From positions 67,087 to 131,086 of the forward strand of contig JAAAJB010000017.1 in assembly GCA_016098155.1 (NCBI GenBank): DNA of 64,000 nucleotides. The letters are read 5' to 3'. Position 1 is the stretch's first letter, and each line of letters starts with the position of its first letter. This document shows positions 20,590 to 31,215 of this stretch, piece after piece. This DNA is from Actinomortierella ambigua. Lineage: Eukaryota > Mortierellomycota > Mortierellomycetes > Mortierellales > Mortierellaceae. Made by a program: the position numbers and the translations under genes. The notes below the pieces were generated by a model, which did no database searches, was not told where the DNA came from, and saw only the letters and a program-made list of their open reading frames with translations.

Positions 20590-23208
20590 ATGAGCGACTC
20601 GGACTCGGAATCACGGAGCCACCACAGCGGCACCCCTGCGGCCTACTATGAGCCTCCAGAGTACACGGCCTACACCACCATTCCTCGTGCTGCCCCCGGC
20701 AGCCAGTGCTGCTCCATTAGCAACTTCATTCACCAGGACCCAACTCCCATGCTCCTCATCACCTCTGCCACAAAGGTTGCCGATGGTCTCACTGCTGGCA
20801 CTTTTGTCGCCTACACCATCAAAGTCGGGGTAGGTGCTCTCTCTGCCCCCCCTCTTTCTCAAGCCTCACTCTATCTTGTTCTTTCCTGTCTGTTTTATGC
20901 CCCTGTTTCCCGCTGTCTTTTAGAGGACTGACTGGTTTGATGAATGGGCGACTCTCTCTCTTTCTCTCTCTCCTTCTTCTCTACTGCGTGACAGGATACA
21001 GAGGTGCGACGAAGATACTCCGAGTTTGAGGCCTTGCGCAAGGTGCTTTGCCGTATCTACCCCACGCTCATTGTTCCTCCCATTCCCGAGAAACACACTA
21101 TCTGTAAGTGACGATCTAAAAGAGGATCAAAACGAAACATGAAGAAAAAGCCTTGCCAATGAGCAGTGACGTTTGATTGATTGTAACCGCGTGAACAAAA
21201 AAAACGCGCACGCGTGCGCTTTGTGCATGTGCTTTGTTGTCGTACTAGCCAACTATGCCAACATCCCAAACAAGAGCAAGGAGGATGCTGCCATGGTCGA
21301 GAAGCGCAAGCGGATGCTTCAAAAGTTTTTGAACCGCCTTGCCCGCCACGACATTTTATCCTATGAGCACATTTACCATCGCTTCCTCGAGAGCGGTGTT
21401 TCTTGGGTATGTCTTTACAATGTGTCCCCTCTTCCTCCTCCATTTTGAACTAAGGAGCTGCAAGTAGCTGATACTCATCCTCTGTTGATTTTACTCCCTT
21501 TCCCTGCATCTATCTCTCTATATTGCTAGTCCGAGCTGATGCACAGCCCGCCAGTGTCGACATTGCCAAAGAATGCGCTCAGCGCCTCTTTGACCCCGAG
21601 CACGTCGGCTGCGTCGCTGTCGCGCCAGTCTTCTGTACCGTCGACCCCGACTGTCTCGTCCCACTCTTCACCGGGACCATCTACGGCTCCTCCAGCACCC
21701 TTTCCGCTTGTGCAGCCACCCGACCCTCGCTTCATCGACAGCGAGGTCTTTACGCAAAAGTTTGCCAACCATTTGGGCGGAAGCATGGATCGAAGCCAGA
21801 AGAAGGTTGTGCGCAAGCTTGGAGGTAAGCGTTTTTTTTTTTTTTTGCTGTTTGACTGGGGGGTTCGCGTTTTTGTTCATCTTGTTAACATGTGATTGTG
21901 TGTTATTGAACTTTGCACATTCTGATAGAAATTGCCAACGACAACTCGGAGCTTGGAGCGACTTTGAATGGATTCAGTTTGAGCGAGTCGGATTGCGTAC
22001 CACTTTCCAATGCGATTGAAAAGGTTGGCCAGGCAGTCGACTCGAGCTTCATGGCCACCACTGCCCTGGTAAGCTGTCTACTCAACTCTTGTATCTTTTT
22101 TTTCCTGGTTGTTCATTGGAACTAACAGTTGAACATTTTTTTTTCACGATTGTTTAGATGCAAACTCTAGATATCAGTGTCAATGAACCCTTGCAGGAGT
22201 ACATTCAGTATGCGGCGATCATCAAAGCGATCCTAAAGTTCCGACATATGAAGCACATCCAATCGGAGACAACTGCTGATCAGCTGGAGACGAAGCGAAA
22301 CTCGCTCGAAAATCTAGAGCGGATGGAGGGGGAGGCCAAGAGGATCGAAGATGCACTGAAGCGCGAGCGTGGCAATAGTGGACCATTGCCCACGACTACT
22401 ACCACTGCCACTACCACCACACCATCATACTCGACTGACCACCACCATCAACATCACGACACGACCAATGGCGACGATGTTGCAGAGGCCACGTTTGTGA
22501 ATGACGAGGCTCTATCGCACGAACACGATAGTTTTGGAGCCGGTGAGGAGCCCGAGTCGCATTCTAGACAGCAGAACGACGGCAACCCTTATGCAAGACC
22601 ACCCCCGCCGTCGTCCAACCCCTATGCTCATCTGCACTCTAGTACACCCAAGCGTCGGAGCACAAGGCTAAACGTCTTTAGCGCGCTAAGCCATACCATT
22701 CATGGTATCATCGATGTTGACCCCGAAGCCACACGTCGCAACAACATTGGGAAGACCCGTGATGCTATTGTTCAGGTACGCGCGGAGAATAGGAAAAAAA
22801 GGGAGGAAGGATTTTTTTTTTCACTGGTGTACTCACTCGTTCAACTACGTGGAATTTTTTTTTGTTTCGTCTAGCTGGAGGACCAATTGGAGACGACAAA
22901 TGCAGATTTGGACAAGATTTCACGCGCCATCCAGGCGGATCTCGATCGATTCCAGCGTCAAAAGATTAAGGATCTTCGAGAGATCTTGTTGGCGTATGCC
23001 AAAGCGCATCAAAAGTGGTGTCAAAAGGTAAAGAGGAGTCGAGACGTCAGTCTACTACTGGAGGAGAAGGAAAGAGAGAGTCTGAAAAAATGGGTATTGG
23101 CAACTGATGATACTCATCTCCCTCCCCCCCTCTTCGTCTTGTATTCATAAATAGAATCTCGGTTCGTGGCAAGAGGCAAAGGATACCGTCGAGAGCATTC
23201 AAATCTAG
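20590..23208 (+). CDS. PX-BAR sorting nexin, Snx41/Atg20 class
   Basis: Eight exons: 20590-20829, 20995-21103, 21249-21406, 21530-21824, 21929-22068, 22158-22775, 22875-23027 and 23155-23208, encoding 588 residues. The PX domain (about 55-165) has the RRRYSEFEALRKVL helix with its phosphoinositide-binding Arg-Arg-Tyr-Ser pattern, the proline loop VPPIPEKH, and KRKRMLQKFLNRLARH. A Ser/Pro linker follows. The rest (about 270-588) is a BAR-type coiled coil, with a low-complexity Thr/His insertion (about 22380-22460). Snx41/Atg20 proteins (animal SNX7/SNX30 relatives) bind PI3P with Snx4/Atg24 and act in endosome-to-Golgi recycling and selective autophagy. The order PX, linker, BAR with insertion supports Snx41/Atg20 over Snx4; the choice between Snx41 and Atg20 is not made. 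Confidence 0.85.
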
Positions 23209-23752
23209 TGCTTCGCCTTCATATTTGTACAAGTTGATTTTTTTTTTCGTCAATGTCATTGGAGATGAGGAGCAGGAAAGGGAAGGAGTGAGGTAGAGTG
23301 ATGTGCATTTCTGCACTGCGGCAGTCAGCAACCAGTCTGAAGCTAACTCAGTCAACAAAACTGCAATAAAAGCAAAAATATGTGGCTCCGCAATACAGTT
23401 ATAGTGGAGATGAGGGATCGGGGCACATTGGTGGCAATATTAGTCAACCGGAGTAAAGTTTGGGTGCTTCGCATTTTCTGCCGGGGCGCCTCTTTGCATA
23501 GAAGAAAATTTTGCTGCGCGAAAACACCACTAATCGGAGCACATGACTCACGCGCTATTCCTATGAAAGTTTACACAGACAAGAGTTACTGCTTGGCGTG
23601 AGTGTGTGTATGTCCGCTTGCTTGCGTGTTCCCACGAGTGTTGGTTGCGTATATAAAAGTCCCACGGGGTTTCTTTCTTTTTCTTTTTGTTTTAAACCAT
23701 CCCACCCCCCCACCATCCTTCTCTTTTATTCACACACACACATACACACAAA
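23209..23752. promoter_or_regulatory. Upstream region of the ICL/PEPM-family gene
   Basis: This 544-bp spacer includes the sorting-nexin 3' UTR. No gene is seen. The downstream end has a TATA box (23650-23659) and a T/C-rich leader ending in a CA-rich run. Confidence 0.5.
23650..23659 (+). promoter_or_regulatory. TATA box
   Basis: TATATAAAAG lies 94 bases upstream of the ATG at 23753, followed by a pyrimidine-rich initiator-like tract. This spacing suits a short 5' UTR. Confidence 0.6.
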
Positions 23753-24550
23753 ATGTTCCCACCAGCCAAATTGAACGACCTTGCGCTAAAGTTCCGGGCC
23801 CTGCACGAGCCAGGCAACCCGCTGGTGGTGACCAACGTCTACGACGCTGCAACGGCCGGCATCGTGTGCTCCATCCCGACCGTGAAAGCCGTCGCCACGG
23901 CCAGTTATGCGATCGCAGCCGTCCAAGGCGTGGAGGACAACGACATGACCAAGGCCCAGAACCTGGCCGCGATCCAAACCATTGCTCGCGTCGTCGTCGG
24001 CACCGGTGCCCAACCGAACCCGATCCCGATGACGGCCGATATGCAGGACGGATACGACGATGTGGCCGACTCTATCCGTCAGCTCCTAGCGCTGGGAGTC
24101 GTGGGCTGCAACATTGAGGATGTCGACAACACGACGGGAAAACTGCGATCGCTCGAGGAGGCCACGGCGCGGATCCGACTGGCGGTCGAGACGGCCAAGG
24201 AGATGGATGTGCCGGCGTTTGCGGTCAATGCACGAACGGATGTGCTGGCCTATGAGGGAGGGACGATCGAGGAGGCGATTGCGCGCGGCAAGGCGTTCTT
24301 GGCGGCGGGCGCCAACACGGTGTTTGTGTGGGGAGGACCCCGCGGGCGTGGGTTGTCGTCGGCGGAGGTGAGGCAGTTGGTCCAGGCGTTGGATGGACGG
24401 CTGAATGTCATTATGAAGCAAGGCGAAGGGTTCCTGAAGGTGCCGGAGATCCGACAGCTGGGCGTGGCGAGGATCAGTATGGGCCCGGGGCTGTTCTTTG
24501 CCGCGATGAACGCGTACCGGACTGCTGCAGAGGCAGTGCTTTCATTGTAG
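23753..24550 (+). CDS. Isocitrate lyase/PEP mutase superfamily protein
   Basis: One uninterrupted exon of 265 residues. It has the (beta/alpha)8 ICL/PEPM features: NVYDAATAGIV at strand 1, PMTADMQDGYDDVADSIRQ (acidic metal-binding region; the canonical family motif is D-x-D/E-x-G-Y-G), GCNIEDVD, FAVNARTDVL and ARISMGPGLFFAAM. Members are Mg2+-dependent C-C or P-C bond lyases/mutases acting on alpha-oxycarboxylates (2-methylisocitrate, oxaloacetate, carboxyphosphonoenolpyruvate and similar). The short length without the isocitrate-lyase insertion and the lack of the KKCGH loop argue against true isocitrate lyase. It is intronless and relatively GC-rich among intron-bearing neighbours, which could reflect bacterial origin (inference). 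The substrate is unknown. Confidence 0.85.
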   Translation: MFPPAKLNDLALKFRALHEPGNPLVVTNVYDAATAGIVCSIPTVKAVATASYAIAAVQGVEDNDMTKAQNLAAIQTIARVVVGTGAQPNPIPMTADMQDGYDDVADSIRQLLALGVVGCNIEDVDNTTGKLRSLEEATARIRLAVETAKEMDVPAFAVNARTDVLAYEGGTIEEAIARGKAFLAAGANTVFVWGGPRGRGLSSAEVRQLVQALDGRLNVIMKQGEGFLKVPEIRQLGVARISMGPGLFFAAMNAYRTAAEAVLSL

Positions 24551-25456
24551 TCGTCCATATCAAATAAGAGTCGAAACTAGTGCAGCAACCCACAGTAACC
24601 AAATTGGTTGGCAAGATCCTTTTACGTTTGTGTTCTCCCCCTTTGTTCGTTCTCTAGGCCGTCACTGCCTTCTTGTTTGTCTCGTGTCTCTAGCTGCCGC
24701 TTGATTTTCATGCTTCCTCCCTTATGACTAACAACTGATGTGGAGGCTTGTCGAATGGTTGTCGCCGTGCATGAGGGCAGGCGTACCCGTCCAGTCAAAA
24801 CGTATCCATCGGTCAATACAACGCTGGGTTCGGTTCTGAGAGATCCAAGCCAAGTGGCTGGGCAATTGCAACTGCAATTTGAGTGTCCGTCATAAACCGT
24901 CTTCCACCATCAAACCCTGGTAGCGCGTGCTACACGGAATATCACCATTGCCTGAGGGATTCAGCCACCTTCGCTACCGGCATTGCCTGAATGTTCTTTC
25001 AACCACTCGACCGCCACTCGTCGTCCTTGTTACCGGTACTCTAGCCCCATCGCCGCCCGGCTCGCTGTGTATTTGGATCGGGCCCGTTGTTTGAGTGTCG
25101 TGCTGCTCCGGTGTTGGGCGAGAGTAGCAAAGGTGGTCACAACCGTCTAGTTGTCATTAAAGATCTTGATGGACCTATTGCGGGGGCCTATATCAGTCTT
25201 TTCGAGCAGACCAATCATTCGGCCTTTGTTGACAAAGCGAAAGTCCTTCCGTTTGACCGTTGAGGAGGCCGTGTGTCTCCACCACGTACGTGGTCATTCT
25301 GCTGCCGATAGTTCTGTCCACAGCCAAGCGAACAACACCAAACGTCATCCACACTTTTTCAGTGCCAGCGTTCGAGAGAGAGCCATTAGAGTATATATGA
25401 TGGTCTGGTCTGGTACTGCTGTAAGTCGAATTAGACATCCGTTGTAGTGTTAGCAT
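24551..25456 (-). pseudogene. Decayed RNase H region of a non-LTR retrotransposon
   Basis: On the minus strand a frame at 25456-25193 carries IYSNGSLSNAGTEKVWMTFG, similar to the first RNase H motif (usually Y-x-D-G-S) with Asn in place of the catalytic Asp. Further along the same strand, in shifted frames, are VEWLKEHSGNAGSEGG (like the V-K-G-H-x-G-x-x-G-N-E motif) and RWIRFDWTGTPALMHG, typical of the tail of fungal LINE polyproteins. Stops and frameshifts lie between them. I read this as a dead LINE 3' part; no reverse transcriptase core was found nearby. The first 100 bases are the 3' flank of the preceding gene. Confidence 0.45.
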
Positions 25457-25708
25457 GGGTAAAACCTTATTTAGGATACATGTGGGAGCGCGTCAGTGCA
25501 TTGTGGCTTAGCCCAGGTCAAATGAAGAAGCCGCCCGCGTCTCCATTATCCCTTTCACACTCTTCATTGTTCGACCCTCGCACATTGGCAATTGCTTTTC
25601 GCGTTTCTCACTCAGCATACACTTTCTCGCAAGGTATGCCATCAGTGCTTTTTATATATTTTTTTATTTTATTTTATTTTTTATTTTTTTTTTTTTTCAT
25701 TTCATTTG

Positions 25709-26115
25709 CTTCTACTGTGTTTTTGAGGGTGGGATGTACGCGCAGTCAACGACTCTACATTCATACGGGTGCAGACTCTCAGTCTCTGTCCAGATGGACT
25801 CGGTCTCTGGTTAATGCTCATTGTCGCCCCAAAAGTACAGTCAACGACCCTACATTCATACGGGTGCGGACTTTCAGCCACTGTCCAGAAGGTTTCTGCG
25901 TCTGGTTATGCTCACTGTCGCTCATCTGATGCCTCAAACGTGCGGGCAGAAAGAAGCTATTGCACTTTTATTACTCCTACTGTGTCTCTGAGGGTGGGGT
26001 GTATAGTCAACGACTCTACATTCATACGGTGCGGACTTTCAGCCACTGTCCAGAAGGTTTCTGCGTCTGGTTATGCTCACTGTCGCTCATCTGATGCCTC
26101 AAAGATGCGGGCAGA
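25709..26115. repeat. Partial tandem repeat, dispersed element
   Basis: The phrase TCAACGAC(T/C)CTACATTCATAC occurs at about 25746, 25841 and 26007. It is followed in the last two copies by almost identical sequence (GGACTTTCAGCCACTGTCCA, GTTTCTGCGTCTGG and so on) for about 100 bases. The upstream CTACTGTGT..GAGGGTGGG block is also repeated (25709 and 25975). A unit of about 260 bases with an internal partial copy explains this. It is noncoding. Confidence 0.75.
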
Positions 26116-28640
26116 AATGGAGTCCTTCGACCAATTGAATAATGTTGTGGAGTTTGATTTCCTTACATATGCCTCATTTTAACTATCGTTTATCAAGATT
26201 GAAAATTAGCATGAAGTCTTTCAAGGAGTTCGTACTTAACGACACTCATGGGCATACCGCATTTGAGAGGATGTATTCCTGTCTTGTGGCAAGTATTGGC
26301 CGGGCAAGGCGATGAGACTGCGAGGCAATTTAGGCTTGACGTCAATCAGTGTCGAAAGGAGTACCACGAGATGCTTGTACAAGGAAACATTAGTTGCTCT
26401 TAGGCGTCAATAGTCTTTTGCTTGGAAACCATCCGACTCAGTTGTGAGTAACCATATGAGAGCAACAAGAGGGCATCCGCACCAACCTTGCCAGAAGGAA
26501 CGGCATTGAATGATCATGAGCTGGCGATTATGGATGAAATGTCGACGTCCATAGCAGTTGAACCTCTGGCCGAAAGAGGTACATATGAAGTTAAATTACT
26601 ATTTGATTGTAATGGGTAAAGCTCTGTTTATGAACTCGTGATTCTCATTGTTATATATATTCTAACTGACTCTTTGATAGCTCTTCGCTGATAGCCTCGA
26701 CACCCCTTGGGCTAGTCACACCGAGTGTTGATGAGGGAGAACGCGCCGAGAATGACTCGAGCCCTGATCCTGGTGACGTCCGTGCCCAAAATAGGTTTCT
26801 TGTAGGCGTGAACGACCCGAGCTCTACAACAAGTAAATCATATAGTGGATCTATGATCGGATTGAAGACTTGCTTTACTAGACGTAGATATCGCTCATGC
26901 GCTTTCTGCAGTTTCTCGACCAACGAAGGGAAAACGAAAGCGAGCGCCAAAAAAAACAGACCAAAGCTGCCTCGATCGCTGAGTCTTCAAAAAGCTAAAC
27001 ACAGGCGCACAGAGCAACGGACAAAAGTGAGTCCAGCGAGTGGAAACAGGGCAGGAAACTAAACCTTTGAGCGTTTTTAATGCTAAAATGACTCAACACT
27101 TCATTTAAATTAGCGCCACGACGATTTGGATGAAACAAAAGTTTTGGAAGTTGACTTCAAGCGGCCGCTGTATGGAAGACGTCTTGTTTGATGCCGCGAT
27201 GAAAGGATGTGCAACTGTCAAGTAAGATCCCACTCCTCCATGTTTGAGCATCCTTTTTTTTTTTTTTTTGGCATTTGTCAACATCGACTCATCTGTATTC
27301 TAAATGCTTCGATAGGATGCGATCATCAGCCAGGTGGTCTTGGTACAAGAGGATATCTTGTCGCGCCTTACATCTGCGTGTGGCTATTCTCATACTAGCC
27401 AAGGACAGATGTGGATCCTCTCCTTCAAAGCTGGCGTTTCTACGACAACGCAGATCTCGAAGCAAAGGTGGATCTTGCAAGTAGGCCAGAGCACTGCTTT
27501 CGGGTCCAAAGCGCGATTTACGTGCTCCAAAAAAGATAAAAACGCGCGAAAAGTACAATCTTTTATTTCACAGGCTTGTGAAAAATCAACCATTGCCAAG
27601 TACAGCGAGTGTGCTCAGCGGTGAGAAGCAGCAACGACAAAGAGTAACAGTGACTCTAGCGATGACTCGTAGTTATATCAACCATTGCAGCGATGCTTCA
27701 TGTATGCCCCGGCTCTCTGCAGCTCCCCAGTTCAATCAGATAGTGACTATTGGTGAAGACTTACTTATTCATTCACTATATTAAAAGTGACAACCATAAA
27801 AAAATAGTGCATTTGAGGAGGAGACCGACTGCGCGGTCCTGCAATGGAAACCCATGATGTTTTTGGATTGCAACATTTGAAGTTATAAAGCTTGTCGCTT
27901 GCATGGCATTGAAACGACGCAACAAAGCGCCTCTACTGCTTAACATGTACAAGAACACAAACAGCCCTTCTGTTAACCATGCGATCTTGGCGAGTATGAG
28001 TGAGGAGTCGAAGCTCTATTAGTATTCAACAAAGTATTGGAAAAGGCAGTAATTGTCGCGTTCTAGTACGAATTCTTACCCTCAGGCGTTCAGCCATTGT
28101 CCAGTGGATGATGGCTTTGGACTATTTCCTACTAAATGTCCGAATTGACTACTAACTCGGATTACTGTTGCGGTCTTCACCCAGCTCACGTTCTCCTAAA
28201 TGGATGAACAGCCCAGCGCTTACTGAATTCTGCTTCAGTACGATAAGAAGCGCCGACAACGAAGGGTCAAAAAGCAACATCTATGAGTGCTAAGCTGGCA
28301 CATGCCAGCTCTTTAGGCTTCATCCTGCCCTGTATTTCTTTCAAATTCGTACCCCGTCTCTCTCCTCCTGTCTCGTGTACCAGCATCATGCTCAAGTTTC
28401 ATCACACCTTTCTTTTTTCTTCAACACCTCCTCTTCCAATTAGCATGCCTTTGAATACTCTCCCTTGATCCTTTTGACTGCGCCATGCACCCTGATCCTT
28501 TTGACCACTTCTTGATCCTCTTGCCCAGTTCTCGAAGTCGAAATGGTAATGGTGACCACCTGATTTTTTTTATTTCTCTCTCTATGCATAAATGGCAACT
28601 CTGGCTGTTGTTTTTTGTCTTCTTTACCATCCTCTTCACG

Positions 28641-28649
28641 TATATAAAG
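28641..28649 (+). promoter_or_regulatory. TATA box
   Basis: TATATAAAG lies 166 bases upstream of the ATG of the small secreted Cys-rich protein at 28807, in an otherwise AT/C-rich spacer. Confidence 0.6.
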
Positions 28650-28806
28650 AGGCCACACCTGCCCAACGCCCTGCATCGACACACATCTGATTCAACCCAA
28701 TAGACTCAACAGCATTCCCAGCGCTCGTCGTAACTACTGCAGGAGTCATCACTCACAACATATAAATCACACAAGTCACCATATTTCTCAAGATTAGCGA
28801 GCAGCG

Positions 28807-29052
28807 ATGCACTTTTTCAAATCCTCCACGTCGGCGGTTTTCCTCCTGTCGGTTTCCACCTTTTTTACGCTCAGCCTGCTATTGCTAACTGCCTCCCAAG
28901 CTATGGCTGCCCCAGTGGCCGATGCCGAACCTGCCTCTGAGCCTGTCAGCAAAATATGTGCGTGTCCTGCCGTTTACTGGGAGTGCAAGTGTGGATCTTG
29001 GGAAGATGATTGCGGGTGTTTACATTGCATTCGTTGTCCCTGGGGTCGTTAG
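28807..29052 (+). CDS. Small secreted eight-cysteine protein
   Basis: One exon, 81 residues. Residues 1-34 are a strong signal peptide (hydrophobic FLLSVSTFF..LLLLTASQAMA, cleavage likely after Ala34). The mature peptide of about 47 residues has an acidic spacer and then eight cysteines in the last 31 residues: C51, C53, C60, C62, C69, C71, C74 and C77, that is CxC-x6-CxC-x6-CxC-x2-C-x2-C. Three Trp residues are present. The paired CxC spacing recalls metallothioneins, while secretion and size fit fungal effector-like or antimicrobial peptides. No family is recognised. The gene sits alone in transposon-rich DNA with its own TATA box, a setting common for fast-evolving secreted peptides. Confidence 0.75.
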   Translation: MHFFKSSTSAVFLLSVSTFFTLSLLLLTASQAMAAPVADAEPASEPVSKICACPAVYWECKCGSWEDDCGCLHCIRCPWGR

Positions 29053-29171
29053 AATATATGGTTCATCTGTTATCGTCCAGTCGATGAGAACGGAAATGTC
29101 CCTTTCTGAAAGAATCTTGGAGTGTATTGACAACACTTGCACATTTAGGCCAGCATTTTGGCACTGTTTTT

Positions 29172-29232
<61 letters not shown>

Positions 29233-29647
29233 CGTTGGCAAACCTAGTACAAAGGAGGGCGGGGGACTCATGCGCTGAGGTCCCCAGCTACATGAGCGAG
29301 ACCGATCCTTCTAGCAAGGCGTGAGACAAGGTCGAGTACTCGTTCGGCCATGCTTAAGCGTGAAATTTCAGTCTTTAAACACCCTTCTTCATTCAAACCA
29401 AGTGCAAGGAGGACGTGGCCAAAGCATCGAGTTGGGTCATGGCATGCGTGGTACTGTACAGCTTTTATTTGCGACAAACAGCAGCTATGGGCTTCAAGAG
29501 TTTGGCGAGCACTCGACCGATGACGATCCTGAGGAACGGTTTGCACAAGATCAAGAAGAGGCGTAACGATCGCATGCAAGCGGTACGTAAAAAAGGGTAA
29601 ATCGTAGGCGCGTACCCTTGCGCGCACGAGGGTAGTTTATTTCTTAT
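29053..29647. other. Spacer with (AG)n microsatellite
   Basis: This is the 3' flank of the eight-Cys gene and of the minus-strand Myb-like gene. Apart from the AG run, two overlapping frames on opposite strands (29268-29627 minus, 29321-29566 plus) look weakly coding-like, but neither is recognised. Confidence 0.4.
29175..29229. repeat. (AG)n microsatellite, 55 bp
   Basis: A perfect AG dinucleotide run follows the eight-Cys gene. Confidence 0.95.
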
Positions 29648-30682
29648 TTATTTTGTTTGAATTCTTGGAACAACGATCGTTTCCAGCAGCGTCTTCATCG
29701 CGATATTTTGGCCAAATAAAGCATCTCTCTGTTCCCAAAAAGCCTCCACCTCTTTCTGAAAGAGCTCCCTCTGCTTCATGAAAGACTCCTTCTCCTTCAT
29801 GAAATACTCCTTCTCTTTCTTGAAGTCCTCCTTCTGCCTTTTAAAGTCTTCTTTCTCGTCCAACAGGTCTTGCAGGCGTCGATTGAACATGTCTTCCTGT
29901 GTTCTCTGTCGCCTCGCAAGAAGATCGTTGGATGTCCTCTCTCGCTCGATATACCTCGCGGCCATCGACATGTCTTGAGCCTGTGCATTCTGGGCTGCTT
30001 GTTGGATTGATTCTAAGCACTCTAAGATCTTCAGTATTTCCGAGTCCTTGCTATATCGTGCGCGCTTGGTGTCATGCCTACTGCCAGAATCTGTCAATGC
30101 CTCCGGGATGATGGGCGGCCTTGTGATGATGTCCTCCTTAGAGTGGCGCATTGGGAGAGGGTTCTTGATGAGGCTACCTCTGTATATGGCGTCAAATCTG
30201 TCGTAGTATGGGCAGATGGCCAGCATCGATGCACAAAGTGTGGTCTCGTCCGTACCGCCTCCACCTGTGGCATTGGTCAGCGCCCTTGCCGAGTCATACT
30301 TTTCTTCGCAGTACTGAATCTTGGACTTGACCTGCTCGCGCGTCCATGCGACGCCTTGCTTGGAGCTGACATAGTTGGCAATCTCGTCATAGATGGCGAC
30401 CATTTTTTTGCCAGTTTTCTTGTTGTTGAACTTGGCATAGTTATGTGGGTTGGTCATCCAGTCAACAAAGGCGTCCATACCAGGTGAAGACCAGAACTGA
30501 CTGGTTGTAGCTGCATTCTGTGTCGGTTGTTCTGGAGGCTGAGATGCGGGGTGCTGGATAGGAGCAAATGGTGTGTGCGATGGGGTAGGTTGTGCCTGTG
30601 AGTGAGTCGCGATGGATGGAGCAACGTGAATTGGTGTGATGGTTGGCTGTTGACCTTGGCCGTCTTGATGTTTGCGCTTCAT
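29648..30682 (-). CDS. Myb/trihelix-like coiled-coil protein, transposon-related type
   Basis: One exon, 344 residues. Residues 1-65 are Pro/Gln/Thr-rich. Residues about 65-170 form a tryptophan-bearing helical domain (WSSPGMDAFVDWMTNPHNYA, then VAWTREQVKSKIQYCEEKYD) resembling Myb/SANT- or trihelix-type DNA-binding domains. Such domains are found in the second protein of PIF/Harbinger transposons and in fungal proteins derived from them. A linker with a basic patch (KRARYSK) follows, then a long charged coiled coil (about 225-325) with repeated KE(K/D)xxFxK phrases that arose by short internal duplication. No DDE transposase is adjacent; a broken one lies 31 kb away at 61.7 kb. It could be a domesticated gene or the remains of a transposon. 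DNA binding is inferred from fold resemblance only. Confidence 0.7.
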   Translation of the reverse strand: MKRKHQDGQGQQPTITPIHVAPSIATHSQAQPTPSHTPFAPIQHPASQPPEQPTQNAATTSQFWSSPGMDAFVDWMTNPHNYAKFNNKKTGKKMVAIYDEIANYVSSKQGVAWTREQVKSKIQYCEEKYDSARALTNATGGGGTDETTLCASMLAICPYYDRFDAIYRGSLIKNPLPMRHSKEDIITRPPIIPEALTDSGSRHDTKRARYSKDSEILKILECLESIQQAAQNAQAQDMSMAARYIERERTSNDLLARRQRTQEDMFNRRLQDLLDEKEDFKRQKEDFKKEKEYFMKEKESFMKQRELFQKEVEAFWEQRDALFGQNIAMKTLLETIVVPRIQTK

Positions 30683-31057
30683 GCTGTGTTGACTTTGAAA
30701 TTACGGGGGGGGGGGGAGGCTGTGAAATACCAAGTGGGGGAGGGGGGGGGAAAGAAAACTTGTGGTTATTGATTTGCCAGAAAAGAAGCGGATACTCGAG
30801 GGTGGGCGAGGAAGCATGGGAAGGAGGCGAGCAGGCGAAAGGCACACCTTGAGGGCTGCCAGCCGCCTGTAATTGTTGCAGGGAAAGGTAAGATTGACAT
30901 GCCAAGAGTTGGTTTGGAGAGGTGAAAGAGGTGAAGTGAGGTGAAAAAAGACACCGTTCCTGTAGACTCGTAACTCTTGGCCAGACCTTGTTTTGCCAAA
31001 ATACGAATACGATTATTCTCTATACTACAGAGCCTCCCTCAACAGCGGATGAGGAGA

Positions 31058-31215
31058 AATCGTATACGAATAATAGTTTTTTGACAAGCAAGTTCTGACC
31101 AATGGTCCCCCCTTATCTCAAGGTTTACACAATTTTCTCGGCACAACATGAAGCGCAAGCATGGAGACGGCCAATGTCAAACCTTGTACGGTTATTCGAT
31201 TATTCGTATATGATT
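31058..31215. mobile_element. Small inverted-repeat element with a copy of the Myb-like gene start
   Basis: A 19-bp sequence at 31058-31076 is repeated in inverted orientation at 31197-31215 with 17 of 19 positions equal (core TATACGAATAAT). A third related motif (ATACGAATACGATTATTC) lies just outside at 31001. Inside, on the plus strand, 31148-31180 reads almost as the first 33 bases of the neighbouring Myb-like gene (which starts at 30682, minus). The arrangement looks like a small nonautonomous element or a TIR remnant that captured the gene's 5' end. No target duplication was identified. Confidence 0.5.

Larger units (their letters stand above)
25457..28806. other. Gene-poor, repeat-worn region
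   Basis: About 3.3 kb with no confident gene. It holds the repeat at 25709-26115, A/T homopolymer runs (25650-25700), and scattered frames of 60-100 codons (26651-26950 minus, 26808-27062 plus, 27289-27558 minus) with no recognisable family. A phrase resembling the 25.7-kb repeat (TTCAGCCATTGTCCAG) recurs near 28090. It reads as degraded mobile DNA ending at the promoter of the eight-Cys gene. Confidence 0.4.

Noticed and set aside
25709..26115. CRISPR-like array
   Set aside because: Only two to three long, irregularly spaced units in a eukaryotic genome; no short direct repeats with unique spacers.
26651..27062. Opposing 84-100-codon frames on the two strands
   Set aside because: Each looks weakly coding but overlaps the other; no family or splice context, so not called as a gene.
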